Positions 17,259 through 27,464 of a stretch of 64,000 bases of DNA are shown here, piece after piece. Numbering within the stretch: the first letter of the stretch is position 1; each line of letters begins with the position of its first letter. The DNA is from Peptostreptococcaceae bacterium. GTDB lineage: Bacteria > Bacillota > Clostridia > Peptostreptococcales > Peptostreptococcaceae. The position numbers were made by a program, and so were the translations under genes. A model generated the notes under the pieces. That model was given only the letters and a program-made list of their open reading frames with translations, made no database searches and was not told the origin of the DNA. The stretch spans positions 1-64,000 of the forward strand of contig CABIZO010000001.1 in assembly GCA_902363255.1 (NCBI GenBank), written 5' to 3'.

Positions 17259-18836
17259 ATGAATAATAAAAATGATAATAAAGGTTTTACCCTGATAGAG
17301 CTTATAATTTCAATGAGTATATTAAGTATAGTTTTACTTATGGGATACAATATTATAAATAAAAATAATGTTTTTACTAATAATCAACAACATATTACAA
17401 ATAATCAATCTATAGCAAACTTAGTTAATATTTATTTTTCTAAAGATATAGAAGAAAGTAAAAATGTTAGTGAGAAAGAAACAATAGATAAGAATAGATA
17501 TAGATATACAATTACAAAAGAAAGCGAGACCGTAGAATATAAGATTACGCTAGTAAATAAGAATGGAAAAGAAGCATATAGTTTACTAAGAAGTGATGGA
17601 AAAAGCAGTGTGGAGATTATTTCGAATCAAATAAGAAATAATGAAGAGCCATTTCTTATTAATCCTAAAATAAATGGAACTTATGAAGTAAAGATATCTT
17701 ACAGTGAAAATAATAAACCAAAAGAGTATTCCTTTGATATTGCAAGTAGATTATCAGCAAATAATACTGGATCTGGTTCAGGTTCTGGAGGTGAAGATGA
17801 AGATAATGGCAATAATTCAGGAGGTATGAAGCCTAGACCAGAAGATATACCATCATTGCCATCAGAGGTAGGACCAAATACTCACTATATAGGATTTTGG
17901 ATGGCTGACTATAATATTCAAAAAGAAAATAATGTTTATACTTGGATAGATAACAAATTTGCAAAAGGAAGCTCTAATAAAGAAGAAAATAATATTAGTG
18001 CAGATATAAGACCAGGGAATCATGGGGATAGTGAATTTGCTTGTGTAGATAATACAAAAGTTACAGGAGCTATTACTGAAAAAAGTGATGTGGAATTTTT
18101 AAGTATATATGTTAGCAAAGGAACTAAAGTTGAGGACTTTGAAATAAAAAGTGGACAAGATAGTAGCTCTATAACTATATTGAATAATACTACGAGATAT
18201 AATACAAGTGCAAAAATGAATTTAAGTGGTGGTGCTAATGATGGTAGATGGTATACATGTCAAGTATCTGGAGATATAAATACTTTTGAAATAAATTCAG
18301 GAAAATTATCTATTAATAAAAGTATTGTAAATTCAGGGTATGTATTAATAGTATATAGTAAAGCACCTAAAAATTTAGGTGATGCTGATATTATTTTTGA
18401 ATATCAGAGAAATTATGAAGATCCAATGAATAGTAATCAATTCAATATGACTAACAATATAAAGGTGAAAAGTAATTTTAATTATTACGAAACAGTAGAC
18501 TCTAAAAAAGATAATGCATTTAATGGAAGTATACAAACGCGTATATCTAATTATACTCATGAAAGTTCACCAAATATTTTATTAATGACAGAAAAAAGTA
18601 GTGATAGAAGAATTTACTCCATATATAACAAAAACATAAAACAAACTAAAAAAGCTATTTTAACTTTAGAAGGAAATATATCGATAGATGATAAAAGTGG
18701 ATTGACAGAAATAATTCCTAATAAGCAATATGAATTTAATTTTCCTTCGGGAGTTAATTTTGATAGACATATAAACATATCTAAATTAGAAAAAGGTGAA
18801 ACGGGAGTTTTAAAAGTTAATTTATTAGTAGATTAA
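17259..18836 (+). CDS. pilV: Large type IV minor pilin, PilV-like
   Basis: The prepilin leader ends at Gly9 and the mature protein begins FTLIELIISMSILSIVLLMG with Glu at +5. At 525 residues it is far larger than a standard pilin. After a pilin-like region to about residue 165 there is a Gly/Ser/Asp-rich linker (residues about 168-195) and then a large C-terminal domain of some 325 residues. That layout suggests an adhesin-like tip domain, as in other modular minor pilins. I do not recognise the C-terminal fold. The pilV name follows its position in the C. difficile locus. Confidence 0.8.
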   Translation: MNNKNDNKGFTLIELIISMSILSIVLLMGYNIINKNNVFTNNQQHITNNQSIANLVNIYFSKDIEESKNVSEKETIDKNRYRYTITKESETVEYKITLVNKNGKEAYSLLRSDGKSSVEIISNQIRNNEEPFLINPKINGTYEVKISYSENNKPKEYSFDIASRLSANNTGSGSGSGGEDEDNGNNSGGMKPRPEDIPSLPSEVGPNTHYIGFWMADYNIQKENNVYTWIDNKFAKGSSNKEENNISADIRPGNHGDSEFACVDNTKVTGAITEKSDVEFLSIYVSKGTKVEDFEIKSGQDSSSITILNNTTRYNTSAKMNLSGGANDGRWYTCQVSGDINTFEINSGKLSINKSIVNSGYVLIVYSKAPKNLGDADIIFEYQRNYEDPMNSNQFNMTNNIKVKSNFNYYETVDSKKDNAFNGSIQTRISNYTHESSPNILLMTEKSSDRRIYSIYNKNIKQTKKAILTLEGNISIDDKSGLTEIIPNKQYEFNFPSGVNFDRHINISKLEKGETGVLKVNLLVD

Positions 18837-18850
18837 AGGAGAGTAATGAC

Positions 18851-19270
18851 ATGAAGATTAAGAATACAAGAGGATTGACTTTAGTTGAGTTACTAATATC
18901 AATGAGTATATTGTCAATTATAGGACTAGCTTTTTTTTCTACTATAAATACAAGTATTAAAACTAATAAAAAAAATGAAACAGATATAAAGGCTCTACAT
19001 TTAGCTCAAAGTGAAGTAGAAAATTTACGTGTTCAAATAAAAAAATCAACAGGTAGTACATTAGATATAGTTGATTTAAAAGACAATAAAATAACTATAA
19101 ATGCAGATAATTACTATACCTCAGAAGAATATGAAGTAAAAATAAAAATAACAGAAAAAGAAGATTTGTTATATGAAATTAGAGTTACTGTAGGCGCAGT
19201 AAATTCAAACTTTAGTAAAAAGAAAACAGAAATTATTACTCAAGTTATTAAAGGTAGAGGTTTAAAATAA
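18851..19270 (+). CDS. pilU: Type IV minor pilin, PilU-like
   Basis: The leader MKIKNTRG is followed by LTLVELLISMSILSIIGLAF, a prepilin N terminus with Leu instead of Phe at +1 and Glu at +5. The mature protein is about 131 residues, with an alpha-helix rich in charged residues followed by a short beta domain. It resembles minor pilins of the GspI/PilV type. AAAGGAG overlaps the pilV stop, so the two genes are tightly coupled. The symbol is by position in the C. difficile order. Confidence 0.78.
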   Translation: MKIKNTRGLTLVELLISMSILSIIGLAFFSTINTSIKTNKKNETDIKALHLAQSEVENLRVQIKKSTGSTLDIVDLKDNKITINADNYYTSEEYEVKIKITEKEDLLYEIRVTVGAVNSNFSKKKTEIITQVIKGRGLK

Positions 19271-19294
19271 CAGAATTATAAAGTAGGGGGTAGT

Positions 19295-20740
19295 ATGAGA
19301 CTACAGAATAATAAAGGTAATGCTTTTACAATTGTGATAATTGCTTTAGCATTATTTACAATTTTCATTGGGACTATTTTTATGCAAATAAACAATCAAA
19401 TAAAGTCTAATAAAAATACCCAGGAGAGTATAAGTGCAAAATATGCTTCAGAAGCTGGAATAGAAGATATAGCATTTAAAGTAATTAATCAGATAGAATC
19501 AAAAGTAAATTTATTAACTCGAGTAAAATTAAGCAATGTTCAGAGTAAAAGTATGTATGATGAATTTGCAGATGTTAAAAAACAACTAATAAAAGTTCAT
19601 AAAGAATTATCGGAATTAGACACTGAATATAATATATTTAGTAGTAGCGTTGATAAATTATATGGGATTATAGTAAATGAATATATAGATAGTAGTACTT
19701 TAAAAGATGATATAAATGAAGTTAAATGGGATATAATACAAATATTATCGTATGAAAGTGATAGCATAAAAAATGAAATTAAATCTACAGTATATTCCGT
19801 TATTGATGATATAAATATTTCACAAATTAATTTATATGGAAGTTCATATATACATAATGGAAATGATCATGGGGCATTAGATATAAAGATAATAGTTCAA
19901 GATCCTTGGAATACATACGTAGATTCAGACTATATAAATAATAATTTTATTGGTGATTATAATGGACCATATAATTATAAACTTGAATCTATAAGAGGAT
20001 ATACAACTAATGTACTAAGACCGATAATAAGTAAACTAAGAAGTAATATCAACTCTTTTAATTATTGGGAATTACAAAACAAATTAATTAGTGTAGATAA
20101 TAAGGTTATAGATAATATAGAAAATGTATTAATATCTATAAATAATAGCTTTAATGAGCTTAGATATTTACGTAATGACAACTGTAATGAGGATAATATT
20201 AATAGAATAAAAATAAAGATATGTGCTGAAATTGATAATCTTATAAAAAATGGTATTGAAGATGTTGAAAAAGATCTTTATATGTTATACATTGAGGAAT
20301 TTAATAAATATGGAGCGTTAACTATAGAAAATGCTGAATTGTTAAAAGAAATATCAATAACTATTGAAACAATTAAGATAAATTTAATAGAGCTTAAATG
20401 TAAGCTGGGATTTGGGTCTTCAAATATTGATGGAGAAATTACTCCACCTGAAATAGATACAAGTGTGCCTAGTAAGATATACTTAGAAATAGATTCGTTT
20501 GAAAATTTACTTGATGATAATTATAGTTATTCTGTAGAAAAAATAGATAAAACACCTATAAATATTATATATAACTCTAATAGTATTTCTAAAATTGAAA
20601 ATATTGAGTTAGAATTAGTATCTACAGGTAACGTACAAGGTAAAACATATACAAGAAAAGCAACCGTAGAATTTATTACAACAAAACAAGGGGATGGTTT
20701 TGTTACTGACTACGCTATAAAATCATACGAAAAAAAATAA
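19295..20740 (+). CDS. pilK: Large minor pilin-like protein, PilK (GspK/PilX-like N terminus)
   Basis: The N terminus, MRLQNNKGNAFTIVIIALAL, has a short basic leader and a long hydrophobic helix but no Glu at the fifth mature position. That is the pattern of GspK/PilX-type tip pseudopilins. The rest, about 450 residues, is mostly helical and polar with no Cys-rich or catalytic motif I can identify. A tip role in a PilV-PilU-PilK complex is inferred from family knowledge and gene order. The size of 481 residues is large for the group. The function of the C-terminal body is unknown. Confidence 0.75.
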   Translation: MRLQNNKGNAFTIVIIALALFTIFIGTIFMQINNQIKSNKNTQESISAKYASEAGIEDIAFKVINQIESKVNLLTRVKLSNVQSKSMYDEFADVKKQLIKVHKELSELDTEYNIFSSSVDKLYGIIVNEYIDSSTLKDDINEVKWDIIQILSYESDSIKNEIKSTVYSVIDDINISQINLYGSSYIHNGNDHGALDIKIIVQDPWNTYVDSDYINNNFIGDYNGPYNYKLESIRGYTTNVLRPIISKLRSNINSFNYWELQNKLISVDNKVIDNIENVLISINNSFNELRYLRNDNCNEDNINRIKIKICAEIDNLIKNGIEDVEKDLYMLYIEEFNKYGALTIENAELLKEISITIETIKINLIELKCKLGFGSSNIDGEITPPEIDTSVPSKIYLEIDSFENLLDDNYSYSVEKIDKTPINIIYNSNSISKIENIELELVSTGNVQGKTYTRKATVEFITTKQGDGFVTDYAIKSYEKK

Positions 20741-20757
20741 ATGTAAAGAGGAAAGAA

Positions 20758-21819
20758 ATGAATATATTTGATTTATTAAAAATATCGATTGAACTAGGAG
20801 CATCAGACATTCATATTACTGTAGATAGTGCACCAATCGCTAGAATAAAAGGTAAGTTTATAAAATTGACAGACAAAATACTAACAAAGTATGACACAGA
20901 AGAAATGGTAAAAGAAATTGCAGGTGAGAAAAACTTCAAAAGAATAGAAGAAAATGGAGAATGTGATTTTTCTGTAGCAATAGAAAGCGGAGAACGATTT
21001 AGAGTAAATGCATATAAACAAAAAGGATACTATGCAATAGCGATAAGAACAATTACATCTGAAATTCCTTCTTTTGAAACGTTAGGTCTACCAGAAGTAC
21101 TTAAATCTTTTACTGACAAACACAAAGGATTAGTGTTAGTTACAGGACCGACAGGAAGCGGGAAAAGTACAACTTTAGCCAGTCTTATAGATATAATAAA
21201 TACAAATCAGCAAAGGCATATAATAACTTTGGAAGATCCGATAGAGTATGTTCATCACCATAAACAGAGTTTAGTTAATCAGAGAGAAATAGGGCAAGAT
21301 ACAGAAAGCTTTAATTCGGCTCTTCGTGCTATTCTTCGTCAAGATCCTGATGTAATTCTTGTTGGAGAGATGAGGGATCCAGAGACTATTTCTATAGCGT
21401 TAACTGCTGCAGAAACTGGTCACCTGGTATTTTCAACTCTTCATACAGTTGGAGCAGCAAAGACTATAGATAGAATAGTTGATATGTTTCCTTCTGAGCA
21501 ACAACAACAGATAAGAACTCAGTTATCAACAGTATGTGAAGGTGTTATATCACAACAATTGGTACAAACTATTGATGGAAGAAAAAGGGTAGCAGCTCTA
21601 GAGGTTATGGTAGCGAATCCTGCAATCAGAAACTTAATAAGGGAAAATAAAACTTATCAAATACAAAATATTATACAAACAGGTAGTAAGCATGGAATGC
21701 AATCTATGGACCAAGAGTTAGTTAACTTATATAGACAAGGAAGTATATCTAGAGATAGTGTTCTTAGCAGATGTACGGACTATGAATATACTAGTAGACT
21801 TGTTGGAGATAGATATTAA
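20758..21819 (+). CDS. pilT: Type IV pilus retraction ATPase PilT
   Basis: PilT depolymerises pili and drives twitching. The 353-residue protein has the PAS-like N domain, Walker A GPTGSGKST near residue 129, the Walker B region (RQDPDVILVGEMRDPE), the HLVFSTLHT histidine box and the AIRNLIRE signature near residue 292, which is diagnostic for PilT. It lacks the zinc-binding Cys pairs of PilB. It is 17 bases downstream of pilK in the same operon. Confidence 0.97.
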   Translation: MNIFDLLKISIELGASDIHITVDSAPIARIKGKFIKLTDKILTKYDTEEMVKEIAGEKNFKRIEENGECDFSVAIESGERFRVNAYKQKGYYAIAIRTITSEIPSFETLGLPEVLKSFTDKHKGLVLVTGPTGSGKSTTLASLIDIINTNQQRHIITLEDPIEYVHHHKQSLVNQREIGQDTESFNSALRAILRQDPDVILVGEMRDPETISIALTAAETGHLVFSTLHTVGAAKTIDRIVDMFPSEQQQQIRTQLSTVCEGVISQQLVQTIDGRKRVAALEVMVANPAIRNLIRENKTYQIQNIIQTGSKHGMQSMDQELVNLYRQGSISRDSVLSRCTDYEYTSRLVGDRY

Positions 21820-21839
21820 AAGATAGGAAGCAAATATAT

Positions 21840-22616
21840 ATGGAGATTTTTATTGAAATTTATGTGTTTATAGTGGGAATGATATTTGGAAGTTTTTTTA
21901 ATGTATGTATTTTTAGAATTCCAGAAAAACAATCTATATCCAATCCACCGTCACATTGTCCAAACTGTAATACAAGATTAAAACCAGTGGACTTAATACC
22001 TGTATTTAGTTACTTATTATCAGGTAGAAAGTGTAGATATTGTGAAGACAAAATATCTAGTAGATATGCGTTAGTAGAGATATTAACAGGTATCTTATTT
22101 TTAACAGTATTTAATGAGTTTTTATTAGATATTAGTTCAATTTATTATTTAGTGTTGATTTCACTACTAATAATAATCACATTTATAGACTTTGATCATT
22201 ACATAATACCAGATGGACTATTAATATTAGGATCAGTATTTGCAATTGTTTTTAATCTTATCTTCAAAGTAATAACCATAAAAGAAAGCTTACTAGGATT
22301 ACTTATATGCGGTGGTGGAGTTTTAGCTCTAATCTATATTATAGAATTCCTAGTTAAAAAAGAAGTAATGGGTGGTGGAGATATTAAACTATTCGCCATG
22401 TTAGGGTTATTTTTAGGTATTAAAAACAGTTTGCTAGTAGCATTAATAAGTGTTTATGTAGGAGCTATTTTTGGAATAATAAGTATTATTTATAGTAAAA
22501 TCAAGAAAAAAGAATTCAATTCAATGATACCTTATGGTCCTTTTATTTCTATTGCGGCTTTTATAGTTATATTATATGGAGATGAAATCATCAATTGGTA
22601 TATGAATTTTATATAA
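21840..22616 (+). CDS. pilD: Prepilin peptidase / N-methyltransferase PilD
   Basis: PilD removes prepilin leaders and methylates the new N terminus. The N-terminal half has the zinc-binding CPNC and CRYC pairs (residues about 40-43 and 65-68). The membrane peptidase A24 domain has the two catalytic aspartates in FIDFDHYIIPDG near residue 117 and GGGDIK near residue 178. The protein is strongly hydrophobic with about seven to eight membrane segments, and at 258 residues is of normal length. It starts 20 bases after pilT. Confidence 0.95.
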   Translation: MEIFIEIYVFIVGMIFGSFFNVCIFRIPEKQSISNPPSHCPNCNTRLKPVDLIPVFSYLLSGRKCRYCEDKISSRYALVEILTGILFLTVFNEFLLDISSIYYLVLISLLIIITFIDFDHYIIPDGLLILGSVFAIVFNLIFKVITIKESLLGLLICGGGVLALIYIIEFLVKKEVMGGGDIKLFAMLGLFLGIKNSLLVALISVYVGAIFGIISIIYSKIKKKEFNSMIPYGPFISIAAFIVILYGDEIINWYMNFI

Positions 22617-22663
22617 CTATCTACTAATTGTTATACTGTGAGTATGAGTATAACTGTAGGTTG

Positions 22664-22692
22664 AAGGGGGTAACATTTTTGTTGCCCCCTTT
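22664..22692 (+). terminator. GC-rich hairpin after pilD
   Basis: AAGGGGGTAAC at 22664-22674 and GTTGCCCCCTT at 22681-22691 form a strong 11-bp stem with one wobble. The T-tract after it is only two or three bases. It may be a weak terminator or an RNA-stabilising end of the pilB-pilD operon. Confidence 0.55.
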
Positions 22693-22820
22693 GAATATGT
22701 ATAAAACTTGAAATAAAAAACGATAATATTAAATACTTAAATGTAAAAGGAAAAATCTTAATCAAAGTAGTATTTAATATTGGGGAAGTAAAACCATACT
22801 ATTATTTCAAAAATAAAACC

Positions 22821-23465
22821 ATGATATATTTTACAATAGTAATAATTTTTATGATTTTATCCTATATTTCAGAAAAAATCATTTATAGATTAGACAATTG
22901 CATGGATAAAAATCTAATGAATAAAATATTAATATTTTTACCAAACATGATAATACCCATTTTAATATATACTAAGTATGAGTTAAGTACACAAACCATA
23001 AGTTATATGTTATTAATCCCTTTCCTAACAATGGTTTCAATTATTGATTTTAGAACAACTTATGTATATGATATAACAATACTTAGTGGTATAATTATGC
23101 AGAGTGTTATTTTTTTATTGAACAAGGAGCTAAACATTAACTTAATGAGCCACATAAAAGGATTATTTATAGGTGTTGTTTTATCATATATTTTGGCAAA
23201 AGTAACAAAATCGCTTGGAGATGGTGATATAGGTTTTTATGGACTTTGTGCTTTTGTTCTTGGAGAACAATATTGCTTATATATGATATTTTTATCATTT
23301 ATGTTAGCAAGTATTTATGGAGTATATATACTTTTAAGAAAGCAACAATCTATAAAATCATCAATTCCATTTACACCATTCATATCTTTGGCAACAGTTT
23401 TAATAATATTGACACAGAAAGATATAATTAATTTATACTTTGACATTTTAAATAGAAATCTATAA
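22821..23465 (+). CDS. Second A24-family (prepilin-type) peptidase
   Basis: This 214-residue polytopic membrane protein carries both aspartate motifs of the A24 family: IIDFRTTYVYD near residue 76 and GDGDIGFYG near residue 133. It lacks the CxxC-containing methyltransferase half, so it should be peptidase-only. The C. difficile locus also has a second pilD here (pilD2), as I recall. The ATG at 22821 has no convincing ribosome binding site, and the frame is open upstream to about 22695 without another usual start codon. Translation may therefore be weak or coupled in a way I cannot see. Confidence 0.82.
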   Translation: MIYFTIVIIFMILSYISEKIIYRLDNCMDKNLMNKILIFLPNMIIPILIYTKYELSTQTISYMLLIPFLTMVSIIDFRTTYVYDITILSGIIMQSVIFLLNKELNINLMSHIKGLFIGVVLSYILAKVTKSLGDGDIGFYGLCAFVLGEQYCLYMIFLSFMLASIYGVYILLRKQQSIKSSIPFTPFISLATVLIILTQKDIINLYFDILNRNL

Positions 23466-23477
23466 AGGAGGAGAATA

Positions 23478-24041
23478 ATGTATATAATAGTAGGTCTGGG
23501 GAATCCAGGTAAACAATATGAGAATACAAGACATAACGTAGGATTTAATGTAATAGATATTTTAGCAGAGGAATATGGTATAAGTGTAACTAAAATGAAG
23601 CACAAAGCTTTAATAGGAGAAGGAAGAGTAGGAACTGAAAAAGTGGTTCTTGTAAAACCTGTAACTTATATGAATCTTAGTGGTGAATCTTTAGCTGAAA
23701 TATATAATTTTTATAAAGTAGAAACAAGCAACATTGTAGTAATATACGATGATATAGATTTAGATGTTGGTAAGATAAGAATAAGAAAAAAAGGAAGCGG
23801 TGGAACTCATAATGGTATGAGATCTATTGTAAAATGTTTAGGAACAACAGATTTCCCAAGGGTAAGAGTTGGAGTTTCTAAGCCAGAACCAGGTAGAGAT
23901 TTAGCAAGTTTTGTTCTTTCTAGATTTAGCAAGGAAGAAGAATCAGATTTAAAAGACGGTCTAGAAAAAGCGGTTAAATCTATAGATTGTATCATTAGAG
24001 AAGACATAGATTTATCAATGAATAAATTTAATGGAAAATAA
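23478..24041 (+). CDS. pth: Peptidyl-tRNA hydrolase (SpoVC)
   Basis: Pth frees tRNA from prematurely released peptidyl-tRNA. The 187-residue protein opens [20 protein letters not shown], containing the conserved Asn and the catalytic His20 region. It also has [26 protein letters not shown] and the HNGMRSI motif. AAAGGAGGAG gives a strong ribosome binding site 12 bases after the A24 peptidase gene. It leads the pth-mfd pair that is conserved across Firmicutes. Confidence 0.97.
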   Translation: MYIIVGLGNPGKQYENTRHNVGFNVIDILAEEYGISVTKMKHKALIGEGRVGTEKVVLVKPVTYMNLSGESLAEIYNFYKVETSNIVVIYDDIDLDVGKIRIRKKGSGGTHNGMRSIVKCLGTTDFPRVRVGVSKPEPGRDLASFVLSRFSKEEESDLKDGLEKAVKSIDCIIREDIDLSMNKFNGK

Positions 24042-24055
24042 TTAGGAGGACTATC

Positions 24056-27000
24056 ATGAAGGATGTATTACTATATCCTTTGCAAAACTTAAATGAATAT
24101 AAGGAAGTTATAAGCTATATTAAGGAAAGTGACGGTGCAGCATTAGTTAATGGTCTATTGCCTATGCAAAAACCACATATAGCTTATTCCTTATTTAAAG
24201 AATTAAAAAAACAAATCCTTTTTATTGCCAATAGCGATTTAGAAGCGAAGAAAGTTTATGAAGATTTAGAGGGCTATATTAAAGGAAAGGTAGAATATCT
24301 TTCAAGTCAGGATATTTACTTTTATCATTTAGATGCAAAGGACAGAAGTGAAGAAGCAAAAAAATTAAAGACATTATTTAAATTAGCTAAGGGAGAAAAA
24401 GTTATTGTAGTAACTTCTGCTGAAGCAATTTTAAGAAAATATATACCGAAGAAAGTGTTAATAGATAACGTAATAACTTTCAAGGTTGGAGATATTGTAG
24501 ATATAGAAAAATTAACTAATACCCTTGTTAACTTAGGATATGAAAGAGTTTCAAAAATTGAGGGATTTGGTCAATTTAGTATAAGAGGTGGAATCATAGA
24601 TATTTTTTCTCTAGAGTACACTAACCCTATTCGTATGGAATTATTTGACGATGAAATAGATTCTATACGAACTTTTGATGTGTTCTCACAAATGTCTATT
24701 GAAAAAATAAAAAAAGTTGTCATAACACCTTCAAGAGAGTTTATATATCCTGATGAATTGGATAAAATAGTAAAAAACCTAAAAAAAGAAATTAATGACA
24801 ATACAGATGGAGATACAATTTCTAATATTGATAAAATATCAAGCAAAATCTATTTTGAAGGAATAGAAAACTACATTGATTATATTTATCCTAAGGAAAA
24901 TAAAAGTATATTTACCTATCTGAATGAAGATGCAGTGATTTTTACTCAAGACGTTACAAGACTTAAGGAAAAGTGTGAGAATTACTTTGAAGAGTTTAAA
25001 GAAAATTACAAAGTAAATTTGGAAAGAGGTTTGGCTCTAAAAAATCAAGGTAAGTTAATTTATACTTATAATGATTTAAGTTATCTTATAGAAAATAGAT
25101 CTATACTTCTAAATACATTATTAGCAAAACAAATAAATGAATTTAATATAAAAAGAATTATTAATTTTGATTCTAGGGAAATACCTCCTTATAACGGTAA
25201 ATTGGAGCTTTTAGCAGAAGACTTAAACAGACTAAAATATAATGGTAATAAAGTTGTATTAGTTACAAGCACATTAGACAGGGCTAAGAAATTAAATAAA
25301 GATTTGATTGAATACAATGTAGAAACCATAGTTTCTAAAAGTAGGGATGTGGAAATTAAATCATCTCAAATAATTATTTGCCCGGGAAATATAAGTAGAG
25401 GTTTTGAATATAAATCTATTAAATTTGTAGTAATTACTGATAATGAAATAATAGGAGTTCAAAAAAGAACTTCAGCAAAGAAGAAAAAGAAAAAAAATAA
25501 AAATGGTCAAAAAATTGATTCATTCCTTGATTTAAATATAGGAGACTATGTTGTTCATGAAAATAGTGGTATAGGTAGATACACTGGTATTGAACAAGTT
25601 GTAGTAAATGGAATTAAAAAAGACTATATTAAAATAATCTATCAAGGTGGAGACAACCTTTATGTACCTATTGACCAAATGGACAAAGTACAAAAATATA
25701 TAGGTGCTGATGTTGAAAGAGTCAAATTAAATAAATTAGGAACTAGTGAGTGGAGTAGAGCAAAAGCTAAGGTTAAACGAGAAATAGAAGACATGACAAA
25801 AGACCTTATTGAGCTTTATGCAAAAAGAGAAAAAGTTAAAGGATTTAAATTCTCAAAAGATACTCTTTGGCAAAAAGAATTTGAAGATTTATTCCCTCAC
25901 GAAGAGACAGAGGATCAATTAAAAGCTATAAAAGAAACTAAAAAAGATATGGAATCTTCAAAAGTAATGGATAGATTAGTTTGTGGAGATGTTGGATATG
26001 GAAAAACTGAAGTAGCTATCAGAGCTATTTTTAAGGCTTGTATGGATAATAAACAAGTTGCAGTATTAGTTCCTACAACTATCCTTGCTCAACAACATTA
26101 CAATACATTCAAAGAAAGATTTGAAAACTATCCAATAAGAGTAGAAGTTTTAAGTAGATTTAAAACACAAAAACAACAGAAACAAATTATAGAAGATGCT
26201 AAAAAAGGTTTAGTTGATATATTAATAGGAACTCACAGAATCGTTTCAAAAGATATAAATCTACCTAAACTGGGATTGGTGGTTATAGATGAAGAGCAAA
26301 GGTTTGGTGTTAAACACAAAGAATCTTTAAAGAAAATAAAAAATACTGTAGATGTATTAACTTTATCAGCAACACCTATACCTAGAACACTTCACATGTC
26401 TCTTAGTGGAATTAGAGATATGAGTGTTATAGAAGATCCACCTCAGGAAAGACATCCAATTATAACTTATGTTACAGAAGCTAAGGAGAGCATTATACAA
26501 GATGAGGTAGAAAGAGAATTAGCAAGAGGTGGTCAGGTATTCTTTGTATACAACAGAGTTGAAGGTATTGAAAGAATGGCAGCCAAGGTACAAGAATTAG
26601 TTCCTGATGCTAGAGTTGCTGTAGCTCATGGTAGAATGACTCCGAAAGTATTAGAAAATATAATTATAGATTTCCTTAATAAGGAATATGATGTTTTAGT
26701 TTGTACAACAATAGTTGAAACAGGAATGGATATTTCCAATGCAAATACTATGATAATTTATGATGCAGACAAAATGGGTCTAGCACAGTTATATCAATTA
26801 CGTGGTAGGGTTGGAAGAAGTTCTAGACAAGGTTATGCTTATCTAATGTATGAAAAAGATAAAGTTTTAAGTGAAGTAGCAGAAAAAAGATTAAAAGCTA
26901 TCAAAGAGTTTACAGAATTTGGATCAGGGTTTAAAATAGCTATGAGGGACTTGGAAATTAGAGGAGCAGGAAATATATTAGGTTCTCAACAGCATGGTCA

Positions 27001-27448
27001 TATGGCAGTAATAGGATACGACTTATATGTAAAAATGTTAAATGATGCCATAAGAAAAGTTAAGGGAGAGCTTATAGTTGAAGAATTTGAAGTTGAAATT
27101 GATTTAAGTGTTAATGCATATATTCCAGATTATTATATCGATGATGAATTAATAAAATTAGAAATGTATAAGAAAATTGCATGTATAGAGAATAAAGACG
27201 ATTTAGAAGAAGTTAAATACGAATTAGAAGATAGATTCTCTGATATTCCTAAACCTGTAGAAACATTATTAAATATTGCTTATATAAAATCTATGTGCAA
27301 AAAGCTTAAAATAGAAAAAGTAAGACAAATTAAAAATGAAATAATATTAAACCCTTTAACTAAATACAAAACAAAAGAAACGATAGGGTATAAAATCGTT
27401 AAGGAATTAGAAGAGCTGTTAGAAAAAATGTTAAAACTAAATAATTAA
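24056..27448 (+). CDS. mfd: Transcription-repair coupling factor Mfd
   Basis: Mfd removes stalled RNA polymerase at DNA lesions and recruits UvrA. Domains in order are the UvrB-homology N region (1-300), the RNA-polymerase interaction domain near residues 497-530 (VGDYVVHENSGIGRYTG), a RecG-like translocase with Walker A CGDVGYGKTE near 643 and the DEEQ box VVIDEEQRFG near 743, the second helicase lobe (RGRVGRSSRQGYAYL) and the TRCF C-terminal domain. At 1130 residues it is of standard size. TTAGGAGGACT precedes the ATG. Confidence 0.97.
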   Translation: MKDVLLYPLQNLNEYKEVISYIKESDGAALVNGLLPMQKPHIAYSLFKELKKQILFIANSDLEAKKVYEDLEGYIKGKVEYLSSQDIYFYHLDAKDRSEEAKKLKTLFKLAKGEKVIVVTSAEAILRKYIPKKVLIDNVITFKVGDIVDIEKLTNTLVNLGYERVSKIEGFGQFSIRGGIIDIFSLEYTNPIRMELFDDEIDSIRTFDVFSQMSIEKIKKVVITPSREFIYPDELDKIVKNLKKEINDNTDGDTISNIDKISSKIYFEGIENYIDYIYPKENKSIFTYLNEDAVIFTQDVTRLKEKCENYFEEFKENYKVNLERGLALKNQGKLIYTYNDLSYLIENRSILLNTLLAKQINEFNIKRIINFDSREIPPYNGKLELLAEDLNRLKYNGNKVVLVTSTLDRAKKLNKDLIEYNVETIVSKSRDVEIKSSQIIICPGNISRGFEYKSIKFVVITDNEIIGVQKRTSAKKKKKKNKNGQKIDSFLDLNIGDYVVHENSGIGRYTGIEQVVVNGIKKDYIKIIYQGGDNLYVPIDQMDKVQKYIGADVERVKLNKLGTSEWSRAKAKVKREIEDMTKDLIELYAKREKVKGFKFSKDTLWQKEFEDLFPHEETEDQLKAIKETKKDMESSKVMDRLVCGDVGYGKTEVAIRAIFKACMDNKQVAVLVPTTILAQQHYNTFKERFENYPIRVEVLSRFKTQKQQKQIIEDAKKGLVDILIGTHRIVSKDINLPKLGLVVIDEEQRFGVKHKESLKKIKNTVDVLTLSATPIPRTLHMSLSGIRDMSVIEDPPQERHPIITYVTEAKESIIQDEVERELARGGQVFFVYNRVEGIERMAAKVQELVPDARVAVAHGRMTPKVLENIIIDFLNKEYDVLVCTTIVETGMDISNANTMIIYDADKMGLAQLYQLRGRVGRSSRQGYAYLMYEKDKVLSEVAEKRLKAIKEFTEFGSGFKIAMRDLEIRGAGNILGSQQHGHMAVIGYDLYVKMLNDAIRKVKGELIVEEFEVEIDLSVNAYIPDYYIDDELIKLEMYKKIACIENKDDLEEVKYELEDRFSDIPKPVETLLNIAYIKSMCKKLKIEKVRQIKNEIILNPLTKYKTKETIGYKIVKELEELLEKMLKLNN

Positions 27449-27464
27449 TTTGGAGAGGTGTTTT

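Noticed and set aside
23315..23605. Minus-strand frame across the A24 peptidase-pth junction
   Set aside because: It lies opposite two well-supported genes, has no ribosome binding site and shows no recognisable motif.
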